Assembly (NCBI RefSeq): GCF_900115785.1
Contig: NZ_FOYS01000002.1
Location: 1-64,000 of the forward strand
Length of the DNA stretch: 64,000 nt
DNA from: Halogeometricum limi
GTDB taxonomy: Archaea > Halobacteriota > Halobacteria > Halobacteriales > Haloferacaceae
Direction: 5' to 3'
Shown here piece after piece: positions 1 to 9,747 of the stretch; the first letter of the stretch is position 1; each line of letters starts with the position of its first letter. The position numbers and the translations under genes are program-made. The notes below the pieces were generated by a model. The model had not been told where the DNA came from, searched no databases, and saw nothing but the letters and a program-made list of their open reading frames with translations.

Positions 1-1237
1 CGATATCGCTGTCTTCCTGCATGGCTTCGGCGACGTCGCGGGTCTGGAACGCGATGGATTCGAGCGTCGCGCGGACGACGTGCTCGCGTCGGGTGCCGCG
101 TGTCATGCCGACGATGGTGCCGCGTGCGCGCTGGTCCCAGTGAGGCGCGCCGAGGCCGGCGAAGGCGGGGACGAAGTAGACGCCGTCGGTGGAGTCGACC
201 GAGCGGGCGAGTTCCTCTGTCTCGGCGGCGTCCTCGATGAGGGTCATATCTTCGAGCCACTCGATAGCGGCGCCGGTGATGAAGATGGAGCCTTCGAGGG
301 CGTACTGGACGGGTTCGCCGGAGCGCTGGAAGCCCACCGTCGTCAGGAGGCCGTTCTCGCTCATGACGGCTTCGTCGCCGGTGTTCATGAGCATGAACGA
401 CCCCGTACCGTAGGTGTTCTTGGCGTCGCCGGCGTCGAAGCAGGTCTGTCCGAACAGCGCGGCCTGCTGGTCGCCGAGCGCGCCGGCGACGGGGATTTCC
501 GCGCCGAGGAAGCCGTCGGCGTCGGTCGAGCCGTAGGTGTCCTCGTCCGACGAGGGTCGGACTTCGGGGAGAAGCGCCTCGGGGACGTTGAACTCGTCTA
601 AGAGTTCGTCGTCCCAGTCCATGTCGTGGATGTTGAACAACATGGTTCGGGAGGCGTTGGTGACGTCGGTGATGTGGTTGCCGGTGAGGTTGTAGATGAC
701 CCACGAGTCGATGGTACCCATCATCAACTCGCCGTCCTCGGCGCGGTCACGGACGTCGTCGGGACGCATGCGCGCGAGTTTGATCTGGTCGGTGTTGTCG
801 AGGAGCCACTCTGCTTTGGTCGCGGAGAAGTATGCGTCGGGTTCGAGGCCGGTCTTCTCGCGGACCCACTCTTCTTTGCCTTCGTCTTGGAGTTTCTCGA
901 TGCGGTCGGTGGTGCGCCGGTCCTGCCAGACGATGGCGTTGGCGATTGGTTTGCCGGTTTCGCGGTCCCAGATGAGGGTGGTTTCGCGCTGGTTGGTGAT
1001 GCCGATAGCCTCGAGTTGCTCTGCGTCGAGGTCGGCTTCGTCGAGGGCGTCGAGGATGACGGCCTCGGTGTTCTCCCAAATCTCTTCGGGGTCGTGTTCG
1101 ACCCAGCCGGGTTCGGGGTAGATCTGTTCGTGTTTTCGGTACGCGTTGGCGACGACTCGGCCGTCGTGGTCGAAGACCATGAAGCGGGTTCCGGTAGTGC
1201 CCTGGTCGATGGCTCCGACGTATGTTTCGTTTGTCAT
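1..1237 (-). CDS. glpK: Glycerol kinase, C-terminus cut off by the window edge
   Basis: Phosphorylates glycerol to sn-glycerol 3-phosphate in the cytoplasm. It is the entry step for glycerol, a main carbon source in hypersaline habitats. Translating from the ATG at 1237 gives about 412 of the usual ~510 residues. The N-terminal FGGY phosphate-binding motif (GAIDQGTTGTR), WQDRR, GTIDSWVIYNLTG and GDQQAALFGQ are all visible, so the frame is intact up to the edge. It lies downstream of the glpABC operon on the same strand, but a GlpA-like gene on the opposite strand separates them. A TATA-like stretch near 1325-1333 could be its promoter, about 90 nt upstream. Function is secure from sequence. 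Confidence 0.96.
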   Translation of the reverse strand, partial: MTNETYVGAIDQGTTGTRFMVFDHDGRVVANAYRKHEQIYPEPGWVEHDPEEIWENTEAVILDALDEADLDAEQLEAIGITNQRETTLIWDRETGKPIANAIVWQDRRTTDRIEKLQDEGKEEWVREKTGLEPDAYFSATKAEWLLDNTDQIKLARMRPDDVRDRAEDGELMMGTIDSWVIYNLTGNHITDVTNASRTMLFNIHDMDWDDELLDEFNVPEALLPEVRPSSDEDTYGSTDADGFLGAEIPVAGALGDQQAALFGQTCFDAGDAKNTYGTGSFMLMNTGDEAVMSENGLLTTVGFQRSGEPVQYALEGSIFITGAAIEWLEDMTLIEDAAETEELARSVDSTDGVYFVPAFAGLGAPHWDQRARGTIVGMTRGTRREHVVRATLESIAFQTRDVAEAMQEDSDI

Positions 1238-1450
1238 GATTACAACTCCAACTCCTGCCGGCCCCACGGGCCCGCCGTCGGCGACGCCGCGGTACGCCGA
1301 ACGTGCTAACAGACCCCAAGAATTAGCATAAACGTTTCTCAAATACCACGTTTGCGAATGTCCGTACAGTTCGAACGTTCGCGGTACAGTCGGGCGGTCA
1401 GGGAGTTCCGTCGCCGTCAGACCCATACCCGCGCGGACCAACATCTGGTA

Positions 1451-2686
1451 ATGACGCGAAACACCGACGTGCTGGTGGTCGGCGGTGGTGCGACGGGTGC
1501 CGGAATCGCTCGTGACCTCGCACTCCGCGGCGTCGAGGTGACACTCGTCGAACGCGGGGGCCTGGCGTCCGGAACGTCCGGGCGGTCACACGGGCTCTTA
1601 CACAGCGGTGCGCGGTACGCCGAGGCCGACGAAGTCGGCGCGCGCGAGTGCATCGAAGAGAATCGAATACTGAGACATATCGCGGGTGAGTGCATCCGCG
1701 ACACGGGCGGTCTGTTCGTCCAACTCGAAGGCGACGACCCAGGGTACTTCGACGCCAAGCGCGCGGCCTGCGAGGACATCGGTATCCCGACCGAGACGCT
1801 CTCCGGCGAGGAGATTCGCGCGGAGATACCCGACCTCTCCGCGGGCGTCGAACGGGTGATGAAGGTGCCCGACGGCGTCGTCTACCCCTCGCGCCTCGTC
1901 GCTGCCAACGCGGCGGACGCCCGCGACCACGGCGCGACCATCCTCACGGACGCGCCCGTCGAGGGGATGCGCGTCGAGGGCGGGGAAGTCGTCGCCGTCG
2001 CCGTCGGCGGCAGCGTCGACGACACCATCGAAGCCACGCACGTCGTCAACGCCGCCGGCGCGTGGGCGGGCGAACTCGGCGAGATGGCCGGCGTCGACGT
2101 GGAGCTGCGCCCGACGAAGGGCGTGATGGTCTCCGTCGACTACGAGGGGTTGGGCCCGGTACTCAACCGCGCCCGCGACCCCGAAGACGGCGACATCGTC
2201 GTCCCGCACGACGGCGAAGTCGTCCTCGGCACGACGAGCGTCGAAGTCGACGACCCGGACGACTACCCGCAGGACGCCGAAGAGGTAGTGGCGATGCGCG
2301 AGGAGTGCGGGAAGATGCTCCCGGCCGTCGCCGACGCCGAACAACGGCGGGTCTGGTGGGGCGTCAGACCGCTGTACGCCCCCGACGAGGACTCCCGAGG
2401 CGGTGCCCGCGGTATCTCTCGCGGGTTCTTCGTCCTCGACCACGCCGAGGAGGGCGTCGAGAACCTCACGAGCGTCGTCGGCGGGAAACTCACCACCTAC
2501 CGCCAGATGGCGGAGGCGACGGCGGACCGCGTCTGCGACCGACTCGGCGTCGAGGCCGCGTGCGAGACGGCCGAAAAGCGACTCCCGGGAGCGGACGACC
2601 CCGAACAGTTGGACCGCTTCGTCGCGGCGTTCGGGGAGGCACAACCGACAGACGAGGACGTGGTTCGCGGCCGCGCGGACGACTGA
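1451..2686 (+). CDS. Short GlpA-like FAD-dependent glycerol-3-phosphate dehydrogenase without the BFD domain
   Basis: A 411-residue FAD-dependent oxidoreductase closely related to the GlpA subunit encoded at 5377-7185. It has the Rossmann motif GGGATGAGIARD, TSGRSHGLLHSGARYA and the [10 protein letters not shown] segment. It stops just after the catalytic domain and lacks the C-terminal [2Fe-2S] BFD-like cysteine domain of full-length GlpA. The ATG at 1451 opens directly on the conserved core. An in-frame ATG at 1358, at leaderless distance from a TATA-like element near 1327, would add 31 basic residues of no recognisable family. It lies on the opposite strand between glpC and glpK. It could be a second dehydrogenase using a different electron acceptor, or a decaying duplicate. 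The frame is undamaged. Confidence 0.85.
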   Translation: MTRNTDVLVVGGGATGAGIARDLALRGVEVTLVERGGLASGTSGRSHGLLHSGARYAEADEVGARECIEENRILRHIAGECIRDTGGLFVQLEGDDPGYFDAKRAACEDIGIPTETLSGEEIRAEIPDLSAGVERVMKVPDGVVYPSRLVAANAADARDHGATILTDAPVEGMRVEGGEVVAVAVGGSVDDTIEATHVVNAAGAWAGELGEMAGVDVELRPTKGVMVSVDYEGLGPVLNRARDPEDGDIVVPHDGEVVLGTTSVEVDDPDDYPQDAEEVVAMREECGKMLPAVADAEQRRVWWGVRPLYAPDEDSRGGARGISRGFFVLDHAEEGVENLTSVVGGKLTTYRQMAEATADRVCDRLGVEAACETAEKRLPGADDPEQLDRFVAAFGEAQPTDEDVVRGRADD

Positions 2687-2815
2687 CGGAGTGCGGAATC
2701 GCGCGCTATCGGCGGCCGTCGGCGACGGCGAATCCCGCGCCGGACTCGGACGCTTCGCTCACGGTCGAGACAGTCGCGTGCTCCGGCGGAGAGCGAAAGC
2801 GCGTCGCGAAGGCGC

Positions 2816-4120
2816 TCAGACCAGCGCTTCTTCGAGCAGTTGCAGAGGGTGTTTGATGTCGTAGCCGGTGCCGTGTTCCATCTGCATCGAACACGTCGGA
2901 CACTCGGTCATGCCGACGTTCCCCTCGGCGTGGTGCATGTGGTCGAACATCTCCTCGCCGATTTTCATCGAGGTGTCGTACTTCTCCTCTTTCCATCCGT
3001 AGGTGCCCGAGATGCCCGAACAGGAGTCGCCCACGTCTTCGATGACGACGCCGTCGAGTTCGCGGAACAGTTCGACCGCCTGCCGGTCGAGACCCTGATT
3101 TCGGGCGTGACACGGCGCGTGGTAGGCGAACGACTGTTCCTCCACGGAGGCGTCCTCGATGGCCGCTTCGAGGTCCTCGTGGACGCGGAGGTACTCCATC
3201 GCCTCGAACGTGTGCGCGGAGACTCGCTCGGTTCCCGAGAACGAGAACAGTTCGGGGTACTCCTGCTTCAGCGACATCGAACAGGAGGTACAGGAGGCGA
3301 CCACGTCGTAGCCCTCGTCTATCAGGTCGTCGAACTCCGAGACGTTCACCGCGGCGGCGCGTTCGGCGTCGTCGAGCATCCCGTTGGCGAACATCGGCGT
3401 GCCGGAACAGCGCTGTCTCGGGACGGCTATCTCGTAGCCGAACTCCTCGTACACGCGGACGAGTGCCTTCGCCACCTCCGGAGTGTTGTAGTTCGAGTAA
3501 CAGCCGTGGAAGTACGCTATCTTCTTCTCCTCGGAGGACACCTTCGCGCCGCCGCGTTCGGCCCACCACTCGCGGAACGTCTGTTCGGCGAACTCGGGGA
3601 ACTCCCTCTCGGCGGTGATTCCCAGCAGTTTCTCGTTCACCTGTTGGACGAGCGAGTTGCCCATCACGAAGTTGGTGAGTCGCGGCACCTTGCTCCCGAG
3701 TTCGGCCAGCAGTCGGTAGTTCGAGAGGATGCGGTTTCGGACGTACTCCCGCGAGAGTTTGTCCATCTGTTCGTCGACGTACTCCCCGCGAGCGGTGTTG
3801 TGCATCTGGCTCAGGGGGACGCTCGACGGGCACGCGCCGTCACAGCGCATGCAGTTCGAACACGACATGATGGAGTCGTCGATGTCCTCGTCGCCCTTGC
3901 GCTTGAGTCGCCACTGCTCCGGACCCTGGAACTTCGGCCCGGGGAAGTCGTCGTCGACTTCCGCCACCGGACACGACGTGTCGCAGGCGGTACACTTGTA
4001 ACAGTTGTCCGCGCCGGGGCGGAGGTCCATGTTCGTCTCGTCGTCGAACACCTGGACGGGTTCGAAGTCGTTCTGTTCGTCAACGCCGAAGTCGGATGGT
4101 GGTGTCTGTGCGTCGCTCAT
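2816..4120 (-). CDS. glpC: Anaerobic glycerol-3-phosphate dehydrogenase subunit C
   Basis: The 434-residue iron-sulfur subunit that links GlpAB to the membrane quinone pool. Two ferredoxin-type [4Fe-4S] motifs are visible near the N-terminus (CYKCTACDTSCP and CSNCMRCDGACP). They are followed by two cysteine-rich CCG-type domains, seen as CTSCSMSL and CPTCSMQM with CHARNQG between them. The ATG at 4120 (MSDAQTPP) is chosen because an upstream extension is arginine-rich and antisense-like. The start lies 4 nt past the glpB stop, so translation is probably coupled. It is the last gene of the glpABC operon and ends convergently with the GlpA-like gene. Confidence 0.94.
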   Translation of the reverse strand: MSDAQTPPSDFGVDEQNDFEPVQVFDDETNMDLRPGADNCYKCTACDTSCPVAEVDDDFPGPKFQGPEQWRLKRKGDEDIDDSIMSCSNCMRCDGACPSSVPLSQMHNTARGEYVDEQMDKLSREYVRNRILSNYRLLAELGSKVPRLTNFVMGNSLVQQVNEKLLGITAEREFPEFAEQTFREWWAERGGAKVSSEEKKIAYFHGCYSNYNTPEVAKALVRVYEEFGYEIAVPRQRCSGTPMFANGMLDDAERAAAVNVSEFDDLIDEGYDVVASCTSCSMSLKQEYPELFSFSGTERVSAHTFEAMEYLRVHEDLEAAIEDASVEEQSFAYHAPCHARNQGLDRQAVELFRELDGVVIEDVGDSCSGISGTYGWKEEKYDTSMKIGEEMFDHMHHAEGNVGMTECPTCSMQMEHGTGYDIKHPLQLLEEALV

Positions 4121-4124
4121 GTGG

Positions 4125-5390
4125 TCAGGCCTCCTCTCCGGCACGGCCGCCCGCGACTGCCGCCGTCGCCAGTGAGACGCCGCTCGCGGACTTCTCGCGT
4201 GCCACGTCCGCGCCGCCGACGACGCCGCCGGCCGCCCGGAGGTTCTCGAACTGTGGTTCGCCACTCGCCGTCGTGGGTCGCATCTCCTCGTCGGGGACGA
4301 CGCCGAACCGCGCGAACGCGTGGTCGCCGAACGCCGCCTCCTCGGACCAGTCGTACCGGTCCTCGGCGTGCGGGACGTGACAGTCGAACAGCGGTTCGGT
4401 GACGCCCTCGCGGTCGGAGTCGATTCCCTTCCCCACGAGTCCGCCCGTCGCGAGGACGAACTGCTCTGCGTGGTAGGGGACGCGACTCCCCTTCTGGTCG
4501 ACGTACACCGCCTCGATTCGGTCGCCGTCCGCCTCGTAGCCGACGGCGGGGTTGCCCGTCGCGATGCGGACGCCGGCGTCGTCTAAGGCGTCGAACAGGC
4601 GGTCTTCGAGCTTCAAGCCGAGGAGGCTCGGCGGCCCCGTCGGCACCTCGAACACCGACATGCCGAGTCGAGACTCCAAGTCCTCCCGGACCTCGTCGCC
4701 GTGCACGTCGCCGAGCATCGCCGGGAAGCCGACGCGGTCCTCGCCGCTCGTGTGTTCGCGAACCGTGTCCGCGAGGGCGCGCCGGACGCCGACGCCGCGG
4801 TCGACGCGTTCGTCCTCGTCTAACGCCTTCGCGAACCGGGTCAGTCGAGCGTCGGCGCGGAACCGTTTCGGGAACGGGAGGGTGACGCCGCGCGTCTCGA
4901 ACGGGACGCCCGCGTTCGCCACGTGTTCCGCGACGACGTTCGCCGCGAAGTCCGTCGTCCCCTCGAAGCCGACGAACAGCGTGTCTTCGTCGATACTCGC
5001 CAGACCCGGCGCGACGGACGCGGGGTAGCGGGCGGTCGGTTTGACCGTCCCGCCGTAGGTCGGAACGAGCGCGTTCGTGTCGGTGTGCCCGCCCGCGTAC
5101 ATCTCGCCGACCGCTTCGTCGAAGATGCGGAGACCCTCTCTCACCGCCTCCTCGCCGAGGATGCGGTAGGGGTGGTCCTCGGACAGGTCGGCCATCGCCG
5201 CGTACGGGTCGGCGTGCGGTCCGTCGCCGTCGGCGTAGCCGAGAACGTCTATCAGCCCGCTCGCCTGTCTGAGCGTGCTCTTTTTGTGTGCGACCAGACG
5301 GACTTTCTTGCCCGACTCCGCCGCGGCGAGGGCCGCCGTCGTCGCGGCGAGGCCGCCGCCGACGACGAGGACGTCGTCACGAATCGGCAT
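4125..5390 (-). CDS. glpB: Anaerobic glycerol-3-phosphate dehydrogenase subunit B
   Basis: A 421-residue flavoprotein subunit of the membrane-associated GlpABC dehydrogenase. The N-terminal dinucleotide-binding motif [18 protein letters not shown] follows the ATG at 5390 almost at once, and this fixes the start. The C-terminal part ([27 protein letters not shown]) is the usual FAD-binding end of the family. The first 14 nt overlap the end of glpA in another frame, and glpC starts 4 nt after its stop. The three genes therefore form one tightly packed operon. Confidence 0.93.
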   Translation of the reverse strand: MPIRDDVLVVGGGLAATTAALAAAESGKKVRLVAHKKSTLRQASGLIDVLGYADGDGPHADPYAAMADLSEDHPYRILGEEAVREGLRIFDEAVGEMYAGGHTDTNALVPTYGGTVKPTARYPASVAPGLASIDEDTLFVGFEGTTDFAANVVAEHVANAGVPFETRGVTLPFPKRFRADARLTRFAKALDEDERVDRGVGVRRALADTVREHTSGEDRVGFPAMLGDVHGDEVREDLESRLGMSVFEVPTGPPSLLGLKLEDRLFDALDDAGVRIATGNPAVGYEADGDRIEAVYVDQKGSRVPYHAEQFVLATGGLVGKGIDSDREGVTEPLFDCHVPHAEDRYDWSEEAAFGDHAFARFGVVPDEEMRPTTASGEPQFENLRAAGGVVGGADVAREKSASGVSLATAAVAGGRAGEEA

Positions 5391-7185
5391 GGTGCCCTCC
5401 GTCTGACCGCGAGTCCGACGAGACTCGCGACGCGTCGCGTCGCTCACCTCCGTCAGTCGCCGCGCGGTCGGTGTCGTCGCCCGCGGCGTCTCCGGCCGCT
5501 CCGACGGCTGCGCTCGCGCCGGTGTCGAACGCGGCGAAGTCGACGCCCTCGTCCGACGCCGCCGGGTCGCCGTCGCGGTTCATCGTCGTCGCGTGCAGCA
5601 GGTGTTTCAGCATCGCCTGCGAGAGCTGCTCGCCCCACAGACCGTGTCGCTCGCCCTTCCAGCGCTCTTGGTAGAGTTCGTCCAGCGAGTCGCGGACGAC
5701 CACCTCGCTGTAGTCTCCTATCAACTCGTTCGCCATCCGGTGACAGCAGAACGCGCCCTGACAGTTGCCCATCGAGGCGCGGGTTCGGATGCGGACGGCG
5801 TTCAGGTCCGTCCCCGAGTGGTCGAGCGCGTCGTGAATCTCGGCCTGCGTGACGGCTTCGCACTCGCAGACGGTCGGGTTCGGTCCGTCCCACCCGCCGA
5901 GTACCTCGTCCGTGCGCGACCCGAGACGCTGGGCGCTTCGACGGCCGACGGGCGAACGGATGCCGAACTCGTCCATCCAGTCGCGGAGCACGGAGAAGTC
6001 CGACGACCCGGGGAGGGGAACGTCTGCGGTCTCACACTCCGCCTCGACGCCGACCTTCTCGCAGACGTGGTCGGATATCTTCTCGGCCATCAGACGGTAC
6101 GTGGTGAGTTTCCCGCCGACGATGGAGGCCATCCCCGGCAGGTCGTCGCGGTCGCCGTGGTCCAAGAGGAAGAAGTCGCGGGTGATGTCCGTCGGGTCGG
6201 TCGTCCCGGTTCCCGGCGGTTCGTAGAGGGGGCGGACGCCCCAGAACGAGCGAATCGTCCGCGCCTCCGAGAGCATCGGAACGAGTTCCGAGAGCGTGTC
6301 TATCATCAGGTCGACCTCCCACCCCTCCTCGGGGTAGTCTTCGGGGTCCTCGACCTCCTCGTCGGTCGTTCCGAGGATGCACGTCGTCTCGTGGGGGACG
6401 ATGATGTCGGCGTCGCCCTTCGGCCGACAGCGGTTGACGACGGTGTCGACCTGTCGGACGTTCATGATGGTCATGACGCCCTTCGAGGGGCGGACGGCGA
6501 CTTCGACGCCGGCCATCTCTCCTATCTGTCCGGCCCACGCGCCCGTCGCGTTCACGACGTAGTCGGCGTACAGTTTCTCGCGCGTGCCCGGTTCGCCCTC
6601 GCCGATGCCGAGGTCCTTGTCCTGGTGTTCGACTTCGACGCCGATTATCTCGCCGTCCTCGACGAGGACGTCCACGACTTCCGCGTGCGTCTCGACGCGC
6701 GCCCCGTGGTCGATGGCGTCGGCGGCGTTGGCGACGCAGAGGCGGAACGGGTCCACCGCACCGTCGGGGACGCGGATGGCGCGTTTGACGTCTTTCGCGA
6801 GGTACGGTTCCATCTCGCGGGCCTCTTCGCCCGAGAGCACTTCGGCGGGGATGCCGCACTCGCGACAGCCGTCGAGTTTCTTCTGGAAGTAGTCGTCGTC
6901 GTCCTCCGGCCGTTGGACGAACAGGCCGCCGGTCATCTCGACGCAGTGACTGGCGATGCGACGGAGGACGCGGTTCTCGTCGATACACTCCTTGGCGGAG
7001 GCTTGGTCCGAGACGGCGTACCGGCCTCCACTGTGGAGCAAGCCGTGCATCCGCCCCGTCGTCCCGTGTGTCAGATTCCCCTTCTCGACGAGGGTCACGT
7101 CGAGTCCGCGCATCGCGAGGTCGCGCACGATGCCGCACCCGGTTGACCCGCCGCCGATGACGAGGACGCTCGGCGTTTCGGTCAT
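5377..7185 (-). CDS. glpA: Anaerobic glycerol-3-phosphate dehydrogenase subunit A
   Basis: The 602-residue catalytic subunit that oxidises sn-glycerol 3-phosphate to dihydroxyacetone phosphate. The N-terminal FAD fold shows [16 protein letters not shown]. The substrate and FAD region shows [18 protein letters not shown] and [15 protein letters not shown]-terminal BFD-like [2Fe-2S] domain has cysteines at about 440, 442, 475 and 480 (CEC and CQGAFC). About 60 acidic, low-complexity residues end the protein. The ATG at 7185 lies about 33 nt downstream of a TATA-like box, which fits a near-leaderless transcript. It is first gene of glpABC and should be glycerol-regulated. Confidence 0.96.
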   Translation of the reverse strand: MTETPSVLVIGGGSTGCGIVRDLAMRGLDVTLVEKGNLTHGTTGRMHGLLHSGGRYAVSDQASAKECIDENRVLRRIASHCVEMTGGLFVQRPEDDDDYFQKKLDGCRECGIPAEVLSGEEAREMEPYLAKDVKRAIRVPDGAVDPFRLCVANAADAIDHGARVETHAEVVDVLVEDGEIIGVEVEHQDKDLGIGEGEPGTREKLYADYVVNATGAWAGQIGEMAGVEVAVRPSKGVMTIMNVRQVDTVVNRCRPKGDADIIVPHETTCILGTTDEEVEDPEDYPEEGWEVDLMIDTLSELVPMLSEARTIRSFWGVRPLYEPPGTGTTDPTDITRDFFLLDHGDRDDLPGMASIVGGKLTTYRLMAEKISDHVCEKVGVEAECETADVPLPGSSDFSVLRDWMDEFGIRSPVGRRSAQRLGSRTDEVLGGWDGPNPTVCECEAVTQAEIHDALDHSGTDLNAVRIRTRASMGNCQGAFCCHRMANELIGDYSEVVVRDSLDELYQERWKGERHGLWGEQLSQAMLKHLLHATTMNRDGDPAASDEGVDFAAFDTGASAAVGAAGDAAGDDTDRAATDGGERRDASRVSSDSRSDGGHHADS

Positions 7186-7290
7186 CTCACTACCTTCTGG
7201 TGGGACCGACCCCACTTTATTTTACCTCCTCTCCGACACCACGCGTAAACTATCTCTTCCGATGGGACCGACTCTCCCGAGGTGCCTTCA
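7186..7290 (-). promoter_or_regulatory. glpA promoter with TATA-like box and two repeated operator-like sites
   Basis: On the minus strand a TATA-like TAAAATAAA sits at about 7216-7225, 31-40 nt before the glpA ATG. Just downstream of it GTGGG (7200-7204) and CCCAC (7211-7215) form an inverted repeat with a 6-nt spacer. The 10-mer TGGGACCGAC occurs at 7201-7210 and again at 7263-7272, so one copy lies between TATA and start and one upstream of TATA. A regulator of the glp operon may bind here. The rest of the 352-nt gap to 7537 holds a TATA-like tttttatc near 7492, probably for the next plus-strand gene. Confidence 0.5.
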
Positions 7291-7537
7291 ACTCCCGTGA
7301 GAGAGGTTCTCGACCGCATTCACCGCGTGCTCTCGCGTCTGACACTACGACGTAGATGAACGTTCCTAATAGTTACGTGTGCTCCTCGCTGACCGCCGAA
7401 CACCGACGCGGAGAGCGAACCCACCCGAGAGATTTACCCGCCGTCACCGGGGTGAGAGACGCCTCGCGTTCCGCGACCGGAGACCAGGTGTTTTTATCGG
7501 TCCTCGGAGAATCTGGCAACGATAGCCAGCGTATCTC

Positions 7538-8707
7538 ATGCGACTCACCGACCGAATCGACCGTCGACGACGCCGCGGGGAGAGAGTGCACAGCCTCGTC
7601 CGTGAACTCTCGGCGCTGAACCCGACGCATCACCTCGCAGAACCCATCGGCCGCGGGCCGACGCTGGAACGCCTCCTCGATAGACTCGACTCGACGTTCG
7701 ACGGCCGCCTCCCCGAGTCGTTCTGCGTCGTCGGCCCGAAGGGCGCGGGGAAGTCCGCCGTCGTCTCCGCCCTGTTCGACCACCTCGCGGCGACGACGAC
7801 GACGACGCGGCGCGGCGTCATCCAGACCACGACGCGAGCGTCGGAACCGTCACCCACCGAGTTCGCCGCCGTCGATGCACGGGCGGCAACCTCGGAGTTC
7901 GCGCTCCTCCGAACGGTGCTCGACGCCGTCGTCGACGAACGCGTGCCGCGGCAAGGCGTCGGGACCGAGACGCTCCGCGACCGACTCGCCGCGGAACTGG
8001 ACTACCGGCGTCGTCTCGTCGTCGCCGTCGACCACGTCGGCGAACCGGAGACGCTCTCGCTCTCGACGCTCGACTCGGCGTTGGACCCCTTCTCCTCGGC
8101 GCTCTCTTACGTCGCCGTCGGCCGGGAGTTCACCGACGCGACGCGACCGACGGTCGAGATTCCGCGGTACGAACGCCACGCGCTCGTCGACGTGCTGACC
8201 GCGCGCGCTTCCGACGCCCTGACTCGCGACGCGTTCGACCACGAGACGGTCAGCGACGTGGCGTCGTGGGCGGACGGCGACGCGCACGACGGACTCGCCG
8301 CGCTGTTCGGTGCCGCCGTCACCGCCACCGACGAGGGCGCACCGCGAATCGACGCCTCGCACGTCGCCGCCGGGTGCGACGCCGTCCCCGACGACTGCTG
8401 TTCGCTGGGGCAGGTGCTCGCCCTCTCGGAGAGTCGCCGTCGCGTCCTCGCCGTCCTCGCGTCGCTCCCGCCGGAATCCCGTTCCTCCGTCGTCGTCGCC
8501 GCGGACGCCATCGCGGCGGACGAGTCGGTGGGGTTGTCGGCGACGACGGTGAAGCGGGTCGTGTACGAACTCGCCGAACACGGCTTCGTCCGTCGCGTCC
8601 GCGGCGAGACGACCGACGAGGGCCCCGGCCGTCCGCCGACCAGGCCCGAACCGAACTTCCCGACGGTCGTCTTCGAGCGACTGACGGCGGGGCCGACGCC
8701 GGAGTGA
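7538..8707 (+). CDS. Orc1/Cdc6-like AAA+ ATPase with winged helix
   Basis: A 389-residue protein with the archaeal Orc1/Cdc6 layout. It has an N-terminal lead (LAEPIGRGPTLERL), Walker A GPKGAGKSA near residue 66-75, and a Walker B position reading VVAVDHV. A lid-type segment IPRYERHALVDVLTARA follows, then ASWADGDAHDGLAALFGAA. A C-terminal winged helix (SATTVKRVVYELAEHGFVRRV) ends it. The usual DE of Walker B is DH, and the arm-like linkers are short, so it is a divergent member. It may regulate transcription or bind DNA rather than fire an origin. No convincing origin recognition box was seen nearby. Confidence 0.75.
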   Translation: MRLTDRIDRRRRRGERVHSLVRELSALNPTHHLAEPIGRGPTLERLLDRLDSTFDGRLPESFCVVGPKGAGKSAVVSALFDHLAATTTTTRRGVIQTTTRASEPSPTEFAAVDARAATSEFALLRTVLDAVVDERVPRQGVGTETLRDRLAAELDYRRRLVVAVDHVGEPETLSLSTLDSALDPFSSALSYVAVGREFTDATRPTVEIPRYERHALVDVLTARASDALTRDAFDHETVSDVASWADGDAHDGLAALFGAAVTATDEGAPRIDASHVAAGCDAVPDDCCSLGQVLALSESRRRVLAVLASLPPESRSSVVVAADAIAADESVGLSATTVKRVVYELAEHGFVRRVRGETTDEGPGRPPTRPEPNFPTVVFERLTAGPTPE

Positions 8708-8754
8708 GTCGCCGCGGACGGTGCCTCTTTGCCGTCGTACGCCGAACCGCGACT

Positions 8755-9432
8755 ATGGCTAGCGACGCGCCGCCACTCGTTCTCGACATCGACGGAACGC
8801 TCACCGACGACCCCGGCCGCCTCGACCCGCGCGCGTTCGACGTCCTCCCGTCGTGGGACGCGCCCGTCGTCCTCGCGACGGGGAAGGCGTTCCCCTACCC
8901 GGTGAGTCTCTGTCACTACCTCGGCCTCGACAAGAACGTCGTCGCCGAGAACGGCGGGGTCGTACTCGCCGCCGGCGAGGTGACGTACACGGGCGACAGA
9001 GACGCCGCGCAGGCCGTCGCCGACGAGTTCGTCGCACGCGGCGGCGACCTCGGATGGGGGTCGTTCGACGACACGAACTACTGGCGCGAGACGGAAGTTG
9101 CGGTGGACCGCTCGGCGGACGAGACGCTCCTCAGAGCGGTCGCCGAGGAACACGAGATGGAGGTCATCGACACCGGCTACGCCTACCACGTGAAGACGCC
9201 GGGCGTGGAGAAGGGAGTCGGCTTCGAGCGACTGTGCGAGACGCTCGGGATGGACGCGAAGGAGTTCGTCGCCGTCGGTGACAGCGTCAACGACGTGTCC
9301 ACGTTCGGCGTCGTCGGCCGGTCGTACGCCGTCGCCAACGCGGACGAGGCGGCGCGGGCCGCCGCCGACGAGGTACTCTCCGAGTCGTACATGGACGGGA
9401 CGCTCTCGGTGCTGCGTTCGCTCTCCGAGTAA
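8755..9432 (+). CDS. HAD-family phosphoglycolate phosphatase, archaeal type
   Basis: A 225-residue HAD phosphatase. Motif I is LVLDIDGTLTDD (nucleophile and acid/base aspartates), and motif IV is VAVGDSVNDVSTF with the metal-binding aspartates. Between them a small cap domain contains VVAENGGVV, typical of the archaeal TA0175-like phosphoglycolate phosphatases. These remove 2-phosphoglycolate or related sugar phosphates in the cytoplasm. The ATG at 8755 places motif I at residues 8-19, as in the family. It ends 2 nt before the convergent cutA gene. The substrate is inferred from family only. Confidence 0.85.
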   Translation: MASDAPPLVLDIDGTLTDDPGRLDPRAFDVLPSWDAPVVLATGKAFPYPVSLCHYLGLDKNVVAENGGVVLAAGEVTYTGDRDAAQAVADEFVARGGDLGWGSFDDTNYWRETEVAVDRSADETLLRAVAEEHEMEVIDTGYAYHVKTPGVEKGVGFERLCETLGMDAKEFVAVGDSVNDVSTFGVVGRSYAVANADEAARAAADEVLSESYMDGTLSVLRSLSE

Positions 9433-9434
9433 CG

Positions 9435-9746
9435 CTACGTCTCTTCGCTCGTCGACGCGTCGACCCACGACGCGTACGCCGGGAGCACGTCGCTCTCGTC
9501 GAACCGTTCGATACAGGGCACGTCGTGCGGGTGTAACGCCTCGATTCGGTCGCGGAGTTCGTCGTACCGTTCCGCCGTCGTCTTAGCGAGGAGTATGGTC
9601 TCGCTCTCGTCGTGCACCTCGCCGTCCCACCGGTAGACGGAGTCGGACGCGACGCGGTTCACGCACGCGGCGAGTCGCTCTTCGACGAGCGTTCGCGCGA
9701 GTTCGTCGGCGGCGTCGGGCGGGGCCGTGACGTAGACGGTGGGCAC
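9435..9746 (-). CDS. cutA: CutA1 divalent-cation tolerance protein
   Basis: A 103-residue CutA1 protein, the full family length. It has MPTVYVTAPPDAADELARTL, LAACVNRV, the trimer-core segment YRWDGEVHDESETILLAKTT and HPHDVPCIERF. CutA1 forms very stable trimers and has been linked to copper tolerance, though its real role is not settled. The start codon at 9746 is GTG. It lies directly behind the small HEWD protein (stop at 9748) with an overlap of a base or so, so the two are likely co-transcribed. Confidence 0.92.
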   Translation of the reverse strand: MPTVYVTAPPDAADELARTLVEERLAACVNRVASDSVYRWDGEVHDESETILLAKTTAERYDELRDRIEALHPHDVPCIERFDESDVLPAYASWVDASTSEET

Positions 9747-9747
9747 C

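Noticed and set aside
2687-2815. Remnant of the missing BFD domain after the short GlpA-like gene
   Set aside because: The three forward frames of this gap show no Cys-x-Cys or GNCQGAFC-like remains, so a simple recent frameshift is not supported.
7186-7537. Possible replication origin next to the Orc1/Cdc6-like gene
   Set aside because: No pair of origin-recognition-box-like repeats and no long A/T-rich unwinding region were found; the gap is explained by two promoters.
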